DNA from: an uncultured archaeon
Lineage (GTDB): Archaea > Thermoplasmatota > Thermoplasmata > Thermoplasmatales > Thermoplasmataceae
Assembly (NCBI GenBank): GCA_000965745.1
Contig: CP009479.1
Location: 754,457-818,456 of the forward strand
Direction: 5' to 3'
Length of the DNA: 64,000 nt
Position 1 is the stretch's first letter. Every line of letters begins with the position of its first letter. The translations under genes and the position numbers were made by a program. Under the pieces are notes generated by a model. It ran no database searches, had not been told where the DNA came from, and saw only the letters and a list, made by a program, of their open reading frames with translations. Below, piece after piece: positions 42,551-51,924 of this stretch.

Positions 42551-43107
42551 GGAACATCCTTCTTGTTAAGCTTGTACCCAATCACATTTATGGCCCTGTG
42601 GAGCGGGGGCGTTATGAAAAGTATAGCAAGCGCCCCTACTATGTTTCCGTAGTAATTCATGAAGAATTCCGTGGCAAATATGTAGACAAGCAGAAACGAA
42701 ACCAGTGCAAATGGCCATTGGTCAAGTAGGAATCCCTTATCCCCGCTCTTAAGCCCCAGCCTTCTCTTGACGAAAGAACCTGCCATGTCCCCCAGCAGGG
42801 ACCCGAAAGACATCGGTATCACTACAACCAGTGTTGCAGCCACTGAAGGCCCAAACGTCCCAAAATAGCCCAGAGGCGGTATACTCGTTATGAAGAACAG
42901 GATTACCCCAACTGCAACGCCTATGAGTGAACCACCGAAAAAACCGCTCCAGGTTTTCCCGTCTCCGAAAATTCTCCTCCCGTCTATGAAATTTCTTCCA
43001 AAATCCACTTTTCCGTACCCACCGGTCACGACTGCACCAGGGTTTGCGGTGAAAGCAGGCAGGAACAGAATGAACGCATCAATGATGTCTTTGGCAAGAT
43101 TAAGCAT
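42544..43107 (-). CDS. carS: CDP-archaeol synthase
   Basis: It activates unsaturated archaetidic acid with CTP to make CDP-archaeol, the precursor of archaeal polar lipids. The 187-residue membrane protein has about five hydrophobic segments and conserved polar motifs: FTANPGAVVTGG, FGDGKTWSGFFGG near residue 50, and SFGSLLGDMAGSFVKRRLGLK. These match the CarS (formerly DUF46) family. It overlaps the upstream regulator gene by 8 nt and pth2 by 7 nt, so the three are translated together. Confidence 0.9.
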   Translation of the reverse strand: MLNLAKDIIDAFILFLPAFTANPGAVVTGGYGKVDFGRNFIDGRRIFGDGKTWSGFFGGSLIGVAVGVILFFITSIPPLGYFGTFGPSVAATLVVVIPMSFGSLLGDMAGSFVKRRLGLKSGDKGFLLDQWPFALVSFLLVYIFATEFFMNYYGNIVGALAILFITPPLHRAINVIGYKLNKKDVPW

Positions 43108-43678
43108 ATTCTTCTACGGCCTTGAGTATGTCAGCCTTAGTTATTATTCCTTTCAGGTCTCCGCTTTCGACAATCAAAACCGCATTGGAAAACTTCAGTA
43201 TCGGATAAATCATTGAAATCGGGCTGGTCTTGTCAACCTGTGGAAGAGTTGGGCCCATGACCTTCTTGACGGTGAATCCCCTTAGGGAATCTATCGATGC
43301 CCCTTTTATGAGGAGCTCGTTGACATCGGTTTCCGTGATTGTCCCGAGAACCTTCTTTTCAGGGGTTACAACAGGAAGCTGCGAGTATCCCTTCTCTCTC
43401 ATGAGATTCAGGGCAGAGATAACGGAATCGGTGGGGGAACAGGTCACGACCTTGATACTCATAATGCTCTCACAGGTCAGATCTATGTTCCCCGCCCTCT
43501 GGCCGGATTTATTTAGGTATTCAAAAATTCTCCTGACTTTGTCATAGGTTGGGTTCAGGCTCCCTTTCTCGAGCCTTGCGATATAAGACTGGCTGACCCC
43601 GCTTATGTTAGCCAGCTCTTTCTGGCTTATCCCGAGGTTCTTCCTCATTTTTCTCAGCTCTTCTATGGACGGCAGCAT
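43100..43678 (-). CDS. HTH-XRE transcriptional regulator with two CBS domains
   Basis: A 192-residue protein: a Cro/C1-type helix-turn-helix at residues 5-60 (LGISQKELANISGVSQSYIARLEKG), then a CBS pair (about 70-190). The pair shows SVISALNLMREKGYSQLPVV, VLGTITETDVNELLI and KGIITKADILKAV. CBS pairs usually bind adenosyl ligands such as AMP, ATP or SAM, so this should be a ligand-sensing regulator. It is the first gene of the carS-pth2 operon and may regulate it. A short palindrome TGATAATCA lies upstream near 43690. Confidence 0.9.
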   Translation of the reverse strand: MLPSIEELRKMRKNLGISQKELANISGVSQSYIARLEKGSLNPTYDKVRRIFEYLNKSGQRAGNIDLTCESIMSIKVVTCSPTDSVISALNLMREKGYSQLPVVTPEKKVLGTITETDVNELLIKGASIDSLRGFTVKKVMGPTLPQVDKTSPISMIYPILKFSNAVLIVESGDLKGIITKADILKAVEEYA

Positions 43679-43808
43679 AATTCTTTAGTGATAATCATTT
43701 CCGATATTAATTATTGTTGCTCATCGATTTGCATAATTTTAGCACTTTCAGTAATAGGCATTACATTCCAAGGCAAAAGAGATTAACCAACAAACACTAT
43801 GGGCATGA

Positions 43809-44594
43809 ATGAACGGGCGTTCCGAAAGCTCTGTCAGGAAGTTCCTGATTGATCACAATTCAATATTCGTCCTTGTAATATCAATACTCATAGGAGTGCT
43901 GATAACATACCTTGCCTATGATATTCTCCAGACTCTCGACATAATATTCCTGCTTCCAATCGTGTCATTTGCGGTTATGCACTTCCTGAAACTGAAGGGC
44001 ATAAAGCAGAGGCTTCTCGCAGGGCTGATCATATTTCTTGTTGTAGGGATCGTTTCAGCGGGGCTGACTTCTGCCACGTACTACAAGGAAGACCACCCAA
44101 TATCGTACAGCCTTTCGAATGGTGCACAGGCAACCCTTAAGGTGAGCCCGTTCGGAGGAAACAACCAGAATTATAACTTCTCACTCTATCTGACCGACTG
44201 GCCCTCCAGCTCCGCTTTCTCCACCTCGCTTAACGTATCTGCAAGCCCTACCTCATCAGTCCTCTACAACTTTGACAAACTGAGCTATGTTCCAATGGGG
44301 AACGGTACGATTCTAGTCTACAAGAACATAAATGACCTCTCTCAGGGGATCTACAGTTTCAACTTCAATATTGCAAACGGGACTTCTTCGCCGATCATAG
44401 TCGGATCTACAGGTCCAGTCAATGCTGGCTCATCATCGCTCTTTGCCTTCATTCTTCCGGGATTTGTGATCCTGTACCTGATCCCGATGGAAATAATTCT
44501 TCTGGCAATAGTGTTCCTCGCGAGAAGTTTTGACAGAACAAGATCCTTCCGGAGACCCCCTCCACCGGAACATGGTGACTCTAAACAGCAATAG
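43809..44594 (+). CDS. Membrane protein with an outer Ser/Asn-rich domain
   Basis: A 261-residue protein of unknown function. Three membrane segments occur in the first 90 residues, then an outer domain (about 92-212) rich in Ser, Asn and Thr with several N-x-S/T sites. A final membrane segment (about 213-240) and a basic, Pro-rich cytoplasmic tail (RTRSFRRPPPPEHG) follow. The outer region shows no repeat as clear as in the protein at 5353. The gene is divergent from the HTH-CBS regulator. Confidence 0.65.
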   Translation: MNGRSESSVRKFLIDHNSIFVLVISILIGVLITYLAYDILQTLDIIFLLPIVSFAVMHFLKLKGIKQRLLAGLIIFLVVGIVSAGLTSATYYKEDHPISYSLSNGAQATLKVSPFGGNNQNYNFSLYLTDWPSSSAFSTSLNVSASPTSSVLYNFDKLSYVPMGNGTILVYKNINDLSQGIYSFNFNIANGTSSPIIVGSTGPVNAGSSSLFAFILPGFVILYLIPMEIILLAIVFLARSFDRTRSFRRPPPPEHGDSKQQ

Positions 44595-44638
44595 CGCCTT
44601 GAATATAAATATATAGATGTTTTCGATTTCTATATATC

Positions 44639-45616
44639 ATGGCCACCATAAGAAAGATCCAGTTAACCGGAGGTTCCACGTATATCGTTTCTCTCCCTTC
44701 CAAATGGATAAAGAGGAACAAGCTCTCCAAAGGGAGTGAGGTCGAACTCGATGAAATCAACGGAGATTTGCTGATCTCAGGAATGAATTCTTCAAAGAAA
44801 ACTGAAATAATACGTACAGTGAACCTTACGGAAAAAGTTGACAAGGGAAACCTGATCAGAGTCCTCACGTCGATATACATAGCCAATTTCGACACTCTGG
44901 TGATCAAGAGCAAGGAATACATAAGCCCGAAAATACGGGAGGAGATCAAGAAATTCTCCAAGGTTGTCATGGGAGTGGAGATCTTTGAAGAATCGTCCCG
45001 GTCAATGGTTCTCCAGAACGTTCTCAACTCTGAATCCTTCCCCATCTCAAACGCGGTGAGGAGGATGTCCCTGAATGTTGAAACAATGCTGGAAGATACA
45101 ATCAACGGGATTGCCAACAACGACATTGAACTCCTCGACAGTGTTATCCACAGGGACGATGATGTTGACAGGTACCAGTGGTACATATACAGGGAAGCCA
45201 GGGTAAGAAGCAGCCAAGCGGAGAAGAACGTATATTACCTGATTCTTTCACGGATACTTGAGAGGATAGCAGATCACTCGTCAAACATCTGCGGCCTCTG
45301 GAAAGCCGTGAAGAAGCCTGAGGACATGCCAATCGAAATCCTGGAAGAGAATCTCTCGCATTCAATGGAAATGTACAAATCAGCAGTGGAGGCTTTCTAT
45401 TCCAACAATTTCGGAATATTGAACAGCCTGATAGACATGAAAGCTGAAGTAATATCAAGGAAGCAGAAGCTTATAGGGGAATCACGAGGAAAGGCAGGGA
45501 TTTCGACAATCTCATCTATGTCAGAGGAGTCATCAAGAATCGGCCTGTATTCCACCGATATTGCAGAACTGGCCATGGACAACATACTGTCGAACCAGTT
45601 CGAGGTGGACGTCTAA
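44639..45616 (+). CDS. PhoU-domain regulator with N-terminal AbrB-type DNA-binding domain
   Basis: A 325-residue protein. Residues 1-47 form a SpoVT/AbrB swapped-hairpin domain (RKIQLTGGSTYIVSLPSKWI), followed by helical PhoU repeats (about 100-325) with the metal-site-type acidic helices (DSVIHRDDDVDRYQ, ERIADHSSNIC). Archaeal fusions of this kind are thought to control phosphate uptake genes. No pst transporter genes lie in the window. The 3' end overlaps the convergent MBL gene by 4 nt. The TATA-like AATATAAATATAT near 44600 suggests a short leader or leaderless mRNA. Confidence 0.87.
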   Translation: MATIRKIQLTGGSTYIVSLPSKWIKRNKLSKGSEVELDEINGDLLISGMNSSKKTEIIRTVNLTEKVDKGNLIRVLTSIYIANFDTLVIKSKEYISPKIREEIKKFSKVVMGVEIFEESSRSMVLQNVLNSESFPISNAVRRMSLNVETMLEDTINGIANNDIELLDSVIHRDDDVDRYQWYIYREARVRSSQAEKNVYYLILSRILERIADHSSNICGLWKAVKKPEDMPIEILEENLSHSMEMYKSAVEAFYSNNFGILNSLIDMKAEVISRKQKLIGESRGKAGISTISSMSEESSRIGLYSTDIAELAMDNILSNQFEVDV

Positions 45617-46434
45617 AGCTCCACTGGCTCAATCTCTATATTGTTAACATCACCCTTCAGATATGCCGTCTTTACCTGTGAGTCATGATTGAATACACAG
45701 ACGTACTGCTTTTCAATGGCCAGCTTGAACAGGCTCTTCTTCATTTCAAGGGTGTCAAGGGGAAACGTGTCAATTGCTGTTATGTATGGCAGTTTAAGGT
45801 TGAAGGTGCTTGGGACGATATCGCCAAAATAAATCAGGCCTTTTCCGCCATTTTCATAGATTATAGCCTGGTGGCCGGAAGTATGCCCGCCAGTCTTGAC
45901 AACCCTGAGGCCATCTCTTATTCTAACTGATCCCGATATTTCCGACATGTTGAATCTTCCATCGAGGCTGACGTTGCTCAGGTAGCTTCCGCGAGTTACT
46001 TCGTTAGTATTCCTGAAGTTATGGTACTCATCCTTCTGGGCCACTCTAACGGCGTTCGGGAACGATACTCTCCCGTCGGCGGTTTCAAAGGAGTGCCCCA
46101 TATGGTCAAAGTGAAGGTGCGAATGGACGATATAGTCAACATTTTCCTGGCCTATGCTGTTTTCCACCTGCCTCATCAGATCCGTTTCCTTTTCGATCTC
46201 GTAAATCTTTTTCATGCGTTCATCAGGCCTGGAGCCGACTCCTGTATCTATGAGTGCAGACCATCCATGAGCTTTTATGAGTGGTATGTTAAGTGCCATC
46301 CTGACCCTGTTGTTCTCATTCTCTTTAACAACTCTGGACCATATCTTCCTGGGGACAACACCGAAACACGCACCCACTTCAAGCGTGAACGAGCCGTCGG
46401 CAAGAAGCTCAATTTCAGTACTTCCAAATTTCAT
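45613..46434 (-). CDS. Metallo-beta-lactamase-fold hydrolase
   Basis: A 273-residue MBL-fold protein. The zinc motif is VHSHLHFDHMGH near residue 104 (HxHxDH); further ligands are His in KTGGHTSGHQAI, Asp in YFGDIVPS and His in FNHDSQ near the end. The fold covers lactonases, thioesterases and glyoxalases; the layout is closest to the AHL-lactonase-like group, which does not fix the substrate. It follows the acetyl-CoA synthetase gene by 16 nt, with GGTGA before the ATG, so the two share an operon. A role in hydrolysing a CoA ester or lactone is possible. Confidence 0.88.
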   Translation of the reverse strand: MKFGSTEIELLADGSFTLEVGACFGVVPRKIWSRVVKENENNRVRMALNIPLIKAHGWSALIDTGVGSRPDERMKKIYEIEKETDLMRQVENSIGQENVDYIVHSHLHFDHMGHSFETADGRVSFPNAVRVAQKDEYHNFRNTNEVTRGSYLSNVSLDGRFNMSEISGSVRIRDGLRVVKTGGHTSGHQAIIYENGGKGLIYFGDIVPSTFNLKLPYITAIDTFPLDTLEMKKSLFKLAIEKQYVCVFNHDSQVKTAYLKGDVNNIEIEPVEL

Positions 46435-46450
46435 TCAAGTTTCACCATAC

Positions 46451-48331
46451 TCAAGCTGAAAGTTTCAGCCCTATCTCCCTGATATGCTCAAGGGCACCTG
46501 CATCCTCAATCGTACTAGTGTCTCCAGGGTCAAGGTTGAGAAAAACATTTCTTATGACCCGTCTGAGAATCTTGCCGTTTTTAGTCTTCGGAAGGGAATC
46601 AAGGTATACTATGTATTTAGGTGAGAACGACTTTCCAAGGTCCGATTTTATCTGGTCCCTCACTTTCTTTTGCACATCATCTGATGATTTACCCGTGTAG
46701 AATATCACAACTGCTTCACCTTTCAGCTTGTCGGGAACACCTGCTGCTGCACATTCTGTTACTTCCCTGACTTTCAGGGCTGAATCCTCAATCTCATTTG
46801 GCCCCACTCTCTTTCCTGCAACTTTTATCACTTCATCCGCACGTCCGTAAAGGAAGAAGTAGCCTTCCCGGTCCATCTCTGCCCAGTCACCCTGGAACCA
46901 TGCATCCTCATATTTTCCCCAGTATGTTTCAAGATATCTCTCCTTCTGCTTCCATATGCCCCTTGTCATTGAGGGGCAGTGTTTTCTAGCAACAAGATAC
47001 CCAACACTTCCGTAAACATCGTTTCCGTCCTCGTCGTACACTGATACATTCATTCCCAGGCCTCTGTAGAGGCATCTTGGCTTGAGTGGGATTGCAGCGG
47101 TCGAAGCCAGGAAACAGCCAATTATGTCAGTCCCGCCGGATATGTTGGCTATAGGGGTACTCCCCCTTCCAATCTTCTCGAAGAGCCACAGCCAACTTTC
47201 CTCATCCCATGGCTCGCCAGTGGAGGCGAAAAGCCTGACACCATCCATCGGCCTGTCGATTCCGTTGAATTTGGCGAGCCTTACAAAGGTTGGAGAGAGG
47301 CCAAGGAGCGTAATTCCGTTGTCTGCAACAATATCCCATACCCTGTCCTCATCAGGGTAATTGGCGGCCCCGTCATACACAAACACAGTAGCCCCGAGGG
47401 CATGCGTCCCGATTATTGACCATGGCCCCATCATCCAGCCCAGGTCTGTAATCCAGTAAAGCGTATCTCCAGGCTTCACGTCCATGTAATACTTCACCTC
47501 TTTTGCTGTGTTTACAAGGGCTCCCCCGTGAACGTGAACCGTTCCTTTGGGCTTTCCCGTGGTGCCGGAAGTATAAAGCATTATTGCAGGGTCCTCTGAT
47601 CCGGTGTACTCACTTTTCGCATATTCTCCGTTTTCGACAAGAGCATAGAAATCATGCTCGTTATCTCGCAGCTCACTGCTGTTGTGTACTATAAGCGTAA
47701 CGTCATTGATGGTTCTTGCAGTCTCGATCATGCGAACTGGCCTCCCTTTCCTGCTGTAGGATTCCGTTATGAAGAGTGTCTTTATGCCTCCGTCCCTGAC
47801 CCTGCTTCTTACGGCTTCTGCGCCGTATCCGGAAAACATGGGTACAGCCACGGCCCCGATTCGCATTATGGAATAGAAGGCTAGGACGCACTCAGGGTTA
47901 AGCGGCATGTAGATCCCTACACGGTCCCCTTTGCCGACTCCGATTTCTTTCAATGATCCTGCAAGCTTTCCGGTCATCCTGTCCATTTCGCGATAGCTTA
48001 TGGAGGATTTTTTGCCACTTTCAGACTCATATTTTATTGCGGGCTTGTCAAGGTCTGAAAACCGTTCAACGCAGTTGTAGGTTATATTTATCTTTCCACC
48101 GGTGAACCACCTGGTGAACTGCACCCCCTCACTGGAGTCCATGACTTTCTCATAGTCTTTGAAGAAATCAAGCCCACAGTCCTCAATCACAGAAGGCCAG
48201 AACCACTCAGGCTCATCGTCCGCCTTCCTGTAAAGCTCCTTGAGATCTCTTACTCCGTGTTTCAAGGCGAACTGCATGATGTTTGTTTCTCTTACCTGAT
48301 CGGGTGAGGGTGTGTAGACATAATCTTCCAT
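46451..48331 (-). CDS. acs: Acetyl-/acyl-CoA synthetase (AMP-forming)
   Basis: It activates acetate or a short acid to its CoA ester. The 626-residue protein has all core motifs intact: P-loop MLYTSGTTGKPKGTVH, DLGWMMGPW, GDWAEMDREGYFFLYGRAD, hinge DEVIKVAGKRVGPNEIED and A10 PKTKNGKILRRV with the catalytic Lys. The N-terminal ACS domain (FTGGKINITYNCVER) places it in the acetyl/propionyl-CoA group. Compare the aberrant relative at 30156. It is first in an operon with the MBL hydrolase and is divergent from the thermopsin gene. Confidence 0.93.
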   Translation of the reverse strand: MEDYVYTPSPDQVRETNIMQFALKHGVRDLKELYRKADDEPEWFWPSVIEDCGLDFFKDYEKVMDSSEGVQFTRWFTGGKINITYNCVERFSDLDKPAIKYESESGKKSSISYREMDRMTGKLAGSLKEIGVGKGDRVGIYMPLNPECVLAFYSIMRIGAVAVPMFSGYGAEAVRSRVRDGGIKTLFITESYSRKGRPVRMIETARTINDVTLIVHNSSELRDNEHDFYALVENGEYAKSEYTGSEDPAIMLYTSGTTGKPKGTVHVHGGALVNTAKEVKYYMDVKPGDTLYWITDLGWMMGPWSIIGTHALGATVFVYDGAANYPDEDRVWDIVADNGITLLGLSPTFVRLAKFNGIDRPMDGVRLFASTGEPWDEESWLWLFEKIGRGSTPIANISGGTDIIGCFLASTAAIPLKPRCLYRGLGMNVSVYDEDGNDVYGSVGYLVARKHCPSMTRGIWKQKERYLETYWGKYEDAWFQGDWAEMDREGYFFLYGRADEVIKVAGKRVGPNEIEDSALKVREVTECAAAGVPDKLKGEAVVIFYTGKSSDDVQKKVRDQIKSDLGKSFSPKYIVYLDSLPKTKNGKILRRVIRNVFLNLDPGDTSTIEDAGALEHIREIGLKLSA

Positions 48332-48446
48332 ATGAATGGAGAACGGAAAAAGGAATCATATACCTTTTGCATCAGCCTAATGGCATAAGGTCTGCTGAAA
48401 GGAGAAGCTGCACGGAATCAGGATTCCCACCATCTCCGGGACAAAT

Positions 48447-48477
48447 AATTTTATTACCTGTATTTCGGCTAACCGAA
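48447..48477 (+). promoter_or_regulatory. Thermopsin promoter with a palindrome near the start site
   Basis: The TATA element AATTTTATTA (48447-48456) is followed by TTCGG-ctaa-CCGAA (48464-48477). The predicted transcription start is near 48477, so the palindrome sits between TATA and start, where a bound protein would block initiation. Confidence 0.4.
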
Positions 48478-48484
48478 GAGTATC

Positions 48485-51400
48485 ATGAATGGAAGGAAGG
48501 TTCTCATACTCATTTCCACCGTGGTTGTCCTCATGACTGTGGCGCAGTCTTTTGCTGTCATAGATCACCACACTGCAACCCCTAATGTCGTGGCATCTCC
48601 TTCTTACAACGGAGGAAATTCATCGAATTCATTTTACGGCTCTGCAGTATCAAATAACAGCATAACCACCAGGGGCGGGTACGGCGGCTTTTATCTGTCA
48701 AACGGATCAAAGGTTCCGTCTAAGTACATCTACCTCCCTAACATGCACCCATCACTGGAAAACAAGAACGGTGCGTTAATCCCGTCTTACAGCTCTTCCC
48801 CCGCACCAATGGGCATAGGGGATTACGGAGTGTACAACAATTCAAGTAAACTGGTAAGCTACAGCTATTATACCAGCAGTTTTGAAGGCTCCATCTCTGT
48901 CACTAACATGACACCGCTATACGTTCTCAACGATGCGCCACAGAGCCTTGGGATCCAGTTGAATGCAATCCTGAACAATGTAACTGTAGGTTCGGCCTCA
49001 AACAACGCATACTGGACGCAGAATGTGATGCTCTACTCTGCAAGGACGCACCAGATACAGTTCATTGACAACATATGGAATTTCTCCAGCCCGGGCGCCG
49101 GCATGACCAATTCTACACTCTCTGGCCATGGAAGCAGGGGGACACTGGTACCAAACTCATTGTATTATGCCATTGGTCCGGCGATCAATGTCACGTACCC
49201 TTTCAAGGTGAACCTTTACCTCAATTCCACACTATCAGGCGGCTCTGATGAAATATTCTTCAATTATTCTGTATCTTCACAGGCACAGGGCGGAAAGACT
49301 GTAACAGGTTCTTATGACAACGCCACATTCAACTCAACCACCAGTGCGGCAAATCCTGCTTATTACTATATCAGCGGAAACCAGTACGCACCTATCGGAG
49401 GCATCCCATACGACGCTGAGTTTGTCATAGGCGGCCCTGGAGGAGGAAGCACAACCTCTCTCTACGGGATGAATGCCACAATGGGCCTCAGATACCTTTC
49501 CCAATCTACCGGTTCATACCAGAACGTCAAATCAGCATATGATGCAGGCTCATCCACAGGGGAAACGTCCAACGGCATAGCAGTATCATGGAACAGCAAG
49601 GACCAGGCAGTCCTGACTCCGGGACCGTCTATAGTTTATGGAATGTGGGGGATATCAAACTCCAAGATGAACAGGTTCTCTGGAAAGATCAGCCCGTCTG
49701 AATCATTCCTGTTCGTAAGCAACAGCTTGAGCTTCAACAACACCACTTCTTCATGGGCTCCTTTGGCAAGGAACGGTTCATACTCATTTTCCCTGCCTGT
49801 AGGGCCATATTCTGCCGGAGTCTTTTCAAACTGGAACAACCCGGTCTATGAATCTCTCTCAAATATTGCGGGTCAAACTGTCACTTTGCATTCCAATTCA
49901 TCAATGGGGGTATACGCTCCAATATACATTTTCGGGAATAGGCAGTTATCTGATGTTTCAAGTGCCGGATCCGGCACCGCAGGCAGCCCGTACATTGTCA
50001 CAGGCAGCCAGAACGGTTCCATGATGCCGGTATTCGGCAAATTCAATGACTATGCGTTTCCTGTGTTTTCCGGGCTGCTTGTGTCCGGAACCAGTGCACA
50101 TGCATATTTCAGCAGCCTCCCCTCCTTCTATATTTATTATTCCCAGGACTTGCAGGCGTTTCTGAATTATTACGGCCTCCCATCCGTAAACTATCTCAAC
50201 ATGGAGTTCTATAACGACAGCAATGTTGCCATACTGAACAGCAGTTTCATCTCCGGATGGTTCTCGACCAATCTCGCGGGATTCTTCCCGGCAGCCAACC
50301 TGCTCCTCTGGAACGTTACAAACTCAATCATAGCTTCGAATTACTTCTCCTCAATGGATTCCTCTCTCCTCATTTACAACCATAACAGCACAAATTCCAA
50401 CGTTACTGTCTGGGGCAATTATTTCAAGCAGGACAGTCTAGCCAGTTCTTCCTTATATTATAGCATAAACGTCATGGGCGCACCTTCCGGCCTTGCACTG
50501 TTCTCCTCGGGGGATCTTGTATACAACAACGTATTCGACGTGTATTTCACCGCCATCAGCCCCGGAATAAGCATATATTCAGGATCCAGCGTTAATTACA
50601 CGGATATGTGGAATATTTCAAGAGAGCCGACCACCTATTACAGGGAAGTTCTTGGGCTGAACCTCACCGGGGGAATTATGTCGTCCGGACCGAACGGGAT
50701 TGAATACCAGGCAGGGAACTACTGGTGGAATTATATCGGAAATGGCTCTATAGTGTACAACAACAGCGGTCTGATTCACAAGGGCGGGGACATGCAACCG
50801 CTCATTTATCATGTGTACAGAATAACATTCAGTGAGACTGGCCTGCCCTCAGGAATGAGCTGGCTTCTTTACATTGGAACCAGCCCGGTTGTTATTCGCG
50901 GAAATGGAAGCTCAATCAGTTTCTATGAACCCAATGGGACATACTTCATCCAGATATATGCAAATGGTTACCTCGCAAACCAGTCCTCAGGCTTCGTGAT
51001 AGTTTCCGGGAAGGGCCAGTCTTTCAATCTGGTGTTCAGGCAGCTGTTCCTCCTCACGTTCATTGAAACCGGCCTTTCGCAGGAGGGAACTGCGTGGTCT
51101 ATTACAGTCAACGGTGTAACAGGATATTCCACCACCAATACCGTCGAATATCTCGCCACAAACGGTTCGTATCGTTATAATGTCAGCAGTGTGGGCAGTT
51201 ATTATCCCGAACAGGTCTCAGGAACCTTCACCATATACGGCGCAAACACTACTGTCAACGTCAGGTACCTTCCCTTCACATATCCGGTAACGTTCCGTGA
51301 GACGGGCCTTGCAGCAGGAACCGAATGGGGGATTTTCTCCGACGGGCAGAAGTCCATCGTCAGATCCCAGTCAATATCCCTGAACCTTCCAAATGGAACA

Positions 51401-51835
51401 TACAGCTATTCCGTCATAGGGGCCAAGGGGTACCTGCCGGACAACCCTTACGGCACGGTTCAGGTGGACAATGGCAGCAGCATGGTTTCCCTGATATTCA
51501 GGTCGGCCAACTACACTCTTACATTCACACAGAGTGGCCTTCCATCAGGTGCGGCATGGTCAGTGACTGTGGGCGGAACAAAACTAACTTCCACAAACAG
51601 GTCTGCATCCATCCAGGAATCCACGGGGATCTACAACTACAGCATAACTGGGCCTTCCGGTTATGTAGCTTCTCAGGGGGCAGGCTCGGTTGACGTGAAC
51701 GCAAACATAAGCGTTCCGGTGAATTTCAAGAGTGCAGGCCCAATAAGCCTGCTCCATGTATTTGATTACGCCCTCTTCGGAGTTTCCATTGCTGTGCTGG
51801 CCTATGCAGTATACACGGTAAGGAAGAGAAGTTGA
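48485..51835 (+). CDS. Thermopsin-family acid protease with four C-terminal repeats
   Basis: A 1116-residue secreted or wall-anchored protein. A signal peptide covers about residues 1-25 (VLILISTVVVLMTVAQSFA). The thermopsin (peptidase A5) region follows, with APMGIGDYGV, YYTSSFEGSI, LGIQLNAILNNVT and YWTQNVMLY. The middle part is Ser/Asn-rich with many N-glycosylation sites. About residues 777-1082 hold four beta-rich repeats of about 76 residues, each starting like ITFSETGLPSGMSW. A membrane helix (about 1090-1110) and a KRS end anchor it. It would degrade protein outside the cell at low pH and high temperature. Catalytic residues of this family are not firmly known, so I name none. Confidence 0.88.
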   Translation: MNGRKVLILISTVVVLMTVAQSFAVIDHHTATPNVVASPSYNGGNSSNSFYGSAVSNNSITTRGGYGGFYLSNGSKVPSKYIYLPNMHPSLENKNGALIPSYSSSPAPMGIGDYGVYNNSSKLVSYSYYTSSFEGSISVTNMTPLYVLNDAPQSLGIQLNAILNNVTVGSASNNAYWTQNVMLYSARTHQIQFIDNIWNFSSPGAGMTNSTLSGHGSRGTLVPNSLYYAIGPAINVTYPFKVNLYLNSTLSGGSDEIFFNYSVSSQAQGGKTVTGSYDNATFNSTTSAANPAYYYISGNQYAPIGGIPYDAEFVIGGPGGGSTTSLYGMNATMGLRYLSQSTGSYQNVKSAYDAGSSTGETSNGIAVSWNSKDQAVLTPGPSIVYGMWGISNSKMNRFSGKISPSESFLFVSNSLSFNNTTSSWAPLARNGSYSFSLPVGPYSAGVFSNWNNPVYESLSNIAGQTVTLHSNSSMGVYAPIYIFGNRQLSDVSSAGSGTAGSPYIVTGSQNGSMMPVFGKFNDYAFPVFSGLLVSGTSAHAYFSSLPSFYIYYSQDLQAFLNYYGLPSVNYLNMEFYNDSNVAILNSSFISGWFSTNLAGFFPAANLLLWNVTNSIIASNYFSSMDSSLLIYNHNSTNSNVTVWGNYFKQDSLASSSLYYSINVMGAPSGLALFSSGDLVYNNVFDVYFTAISPGISIYSGSSVNYTDMWNISREPTTYYREVLGLNLTGGIMSSGPNGIEYQAGNYWWNYIGNGSIVYNNSGLIHKGGDMQPLIYHVYRITFSETGLPSGMSWLLYIGTSPVVIRGNGSSISFYEPNGTYFIQIYANGYLANQSSGFVIVSGKGQSFNLVFRQLFLLTFIETGLSQEGTAWSITVNGVTGYSTTNTVEYLATNGSYRYNVSSVGSYYPEQVSGTFTIYGANTTVNVRYLPFTYPVTFRETGLAAGTEWGIFSDGQKSIVRSQSISLNLPNGTYSYSVIGAKGYLPDNPYGTVQVDNGSSMVSLIFRSANYTLTFTQSGLPSGAAWSVTVGGTKLTSTNRSASIQESTGIYNYSITGPSGYVASQGAGSVDVNANISVPVNFKSAGPISLLHVFDYALFGVSIAVLAYAVYTVRKRS

Positions 51836-51924
51836 GTGTGGGGAACCCGAACTCACTTTTTCAGGATGCAGCATGGAAACACGGGAAAATTAAATAACTA
51901 ACAGCTTATGAAAGTTGGAGCAAC

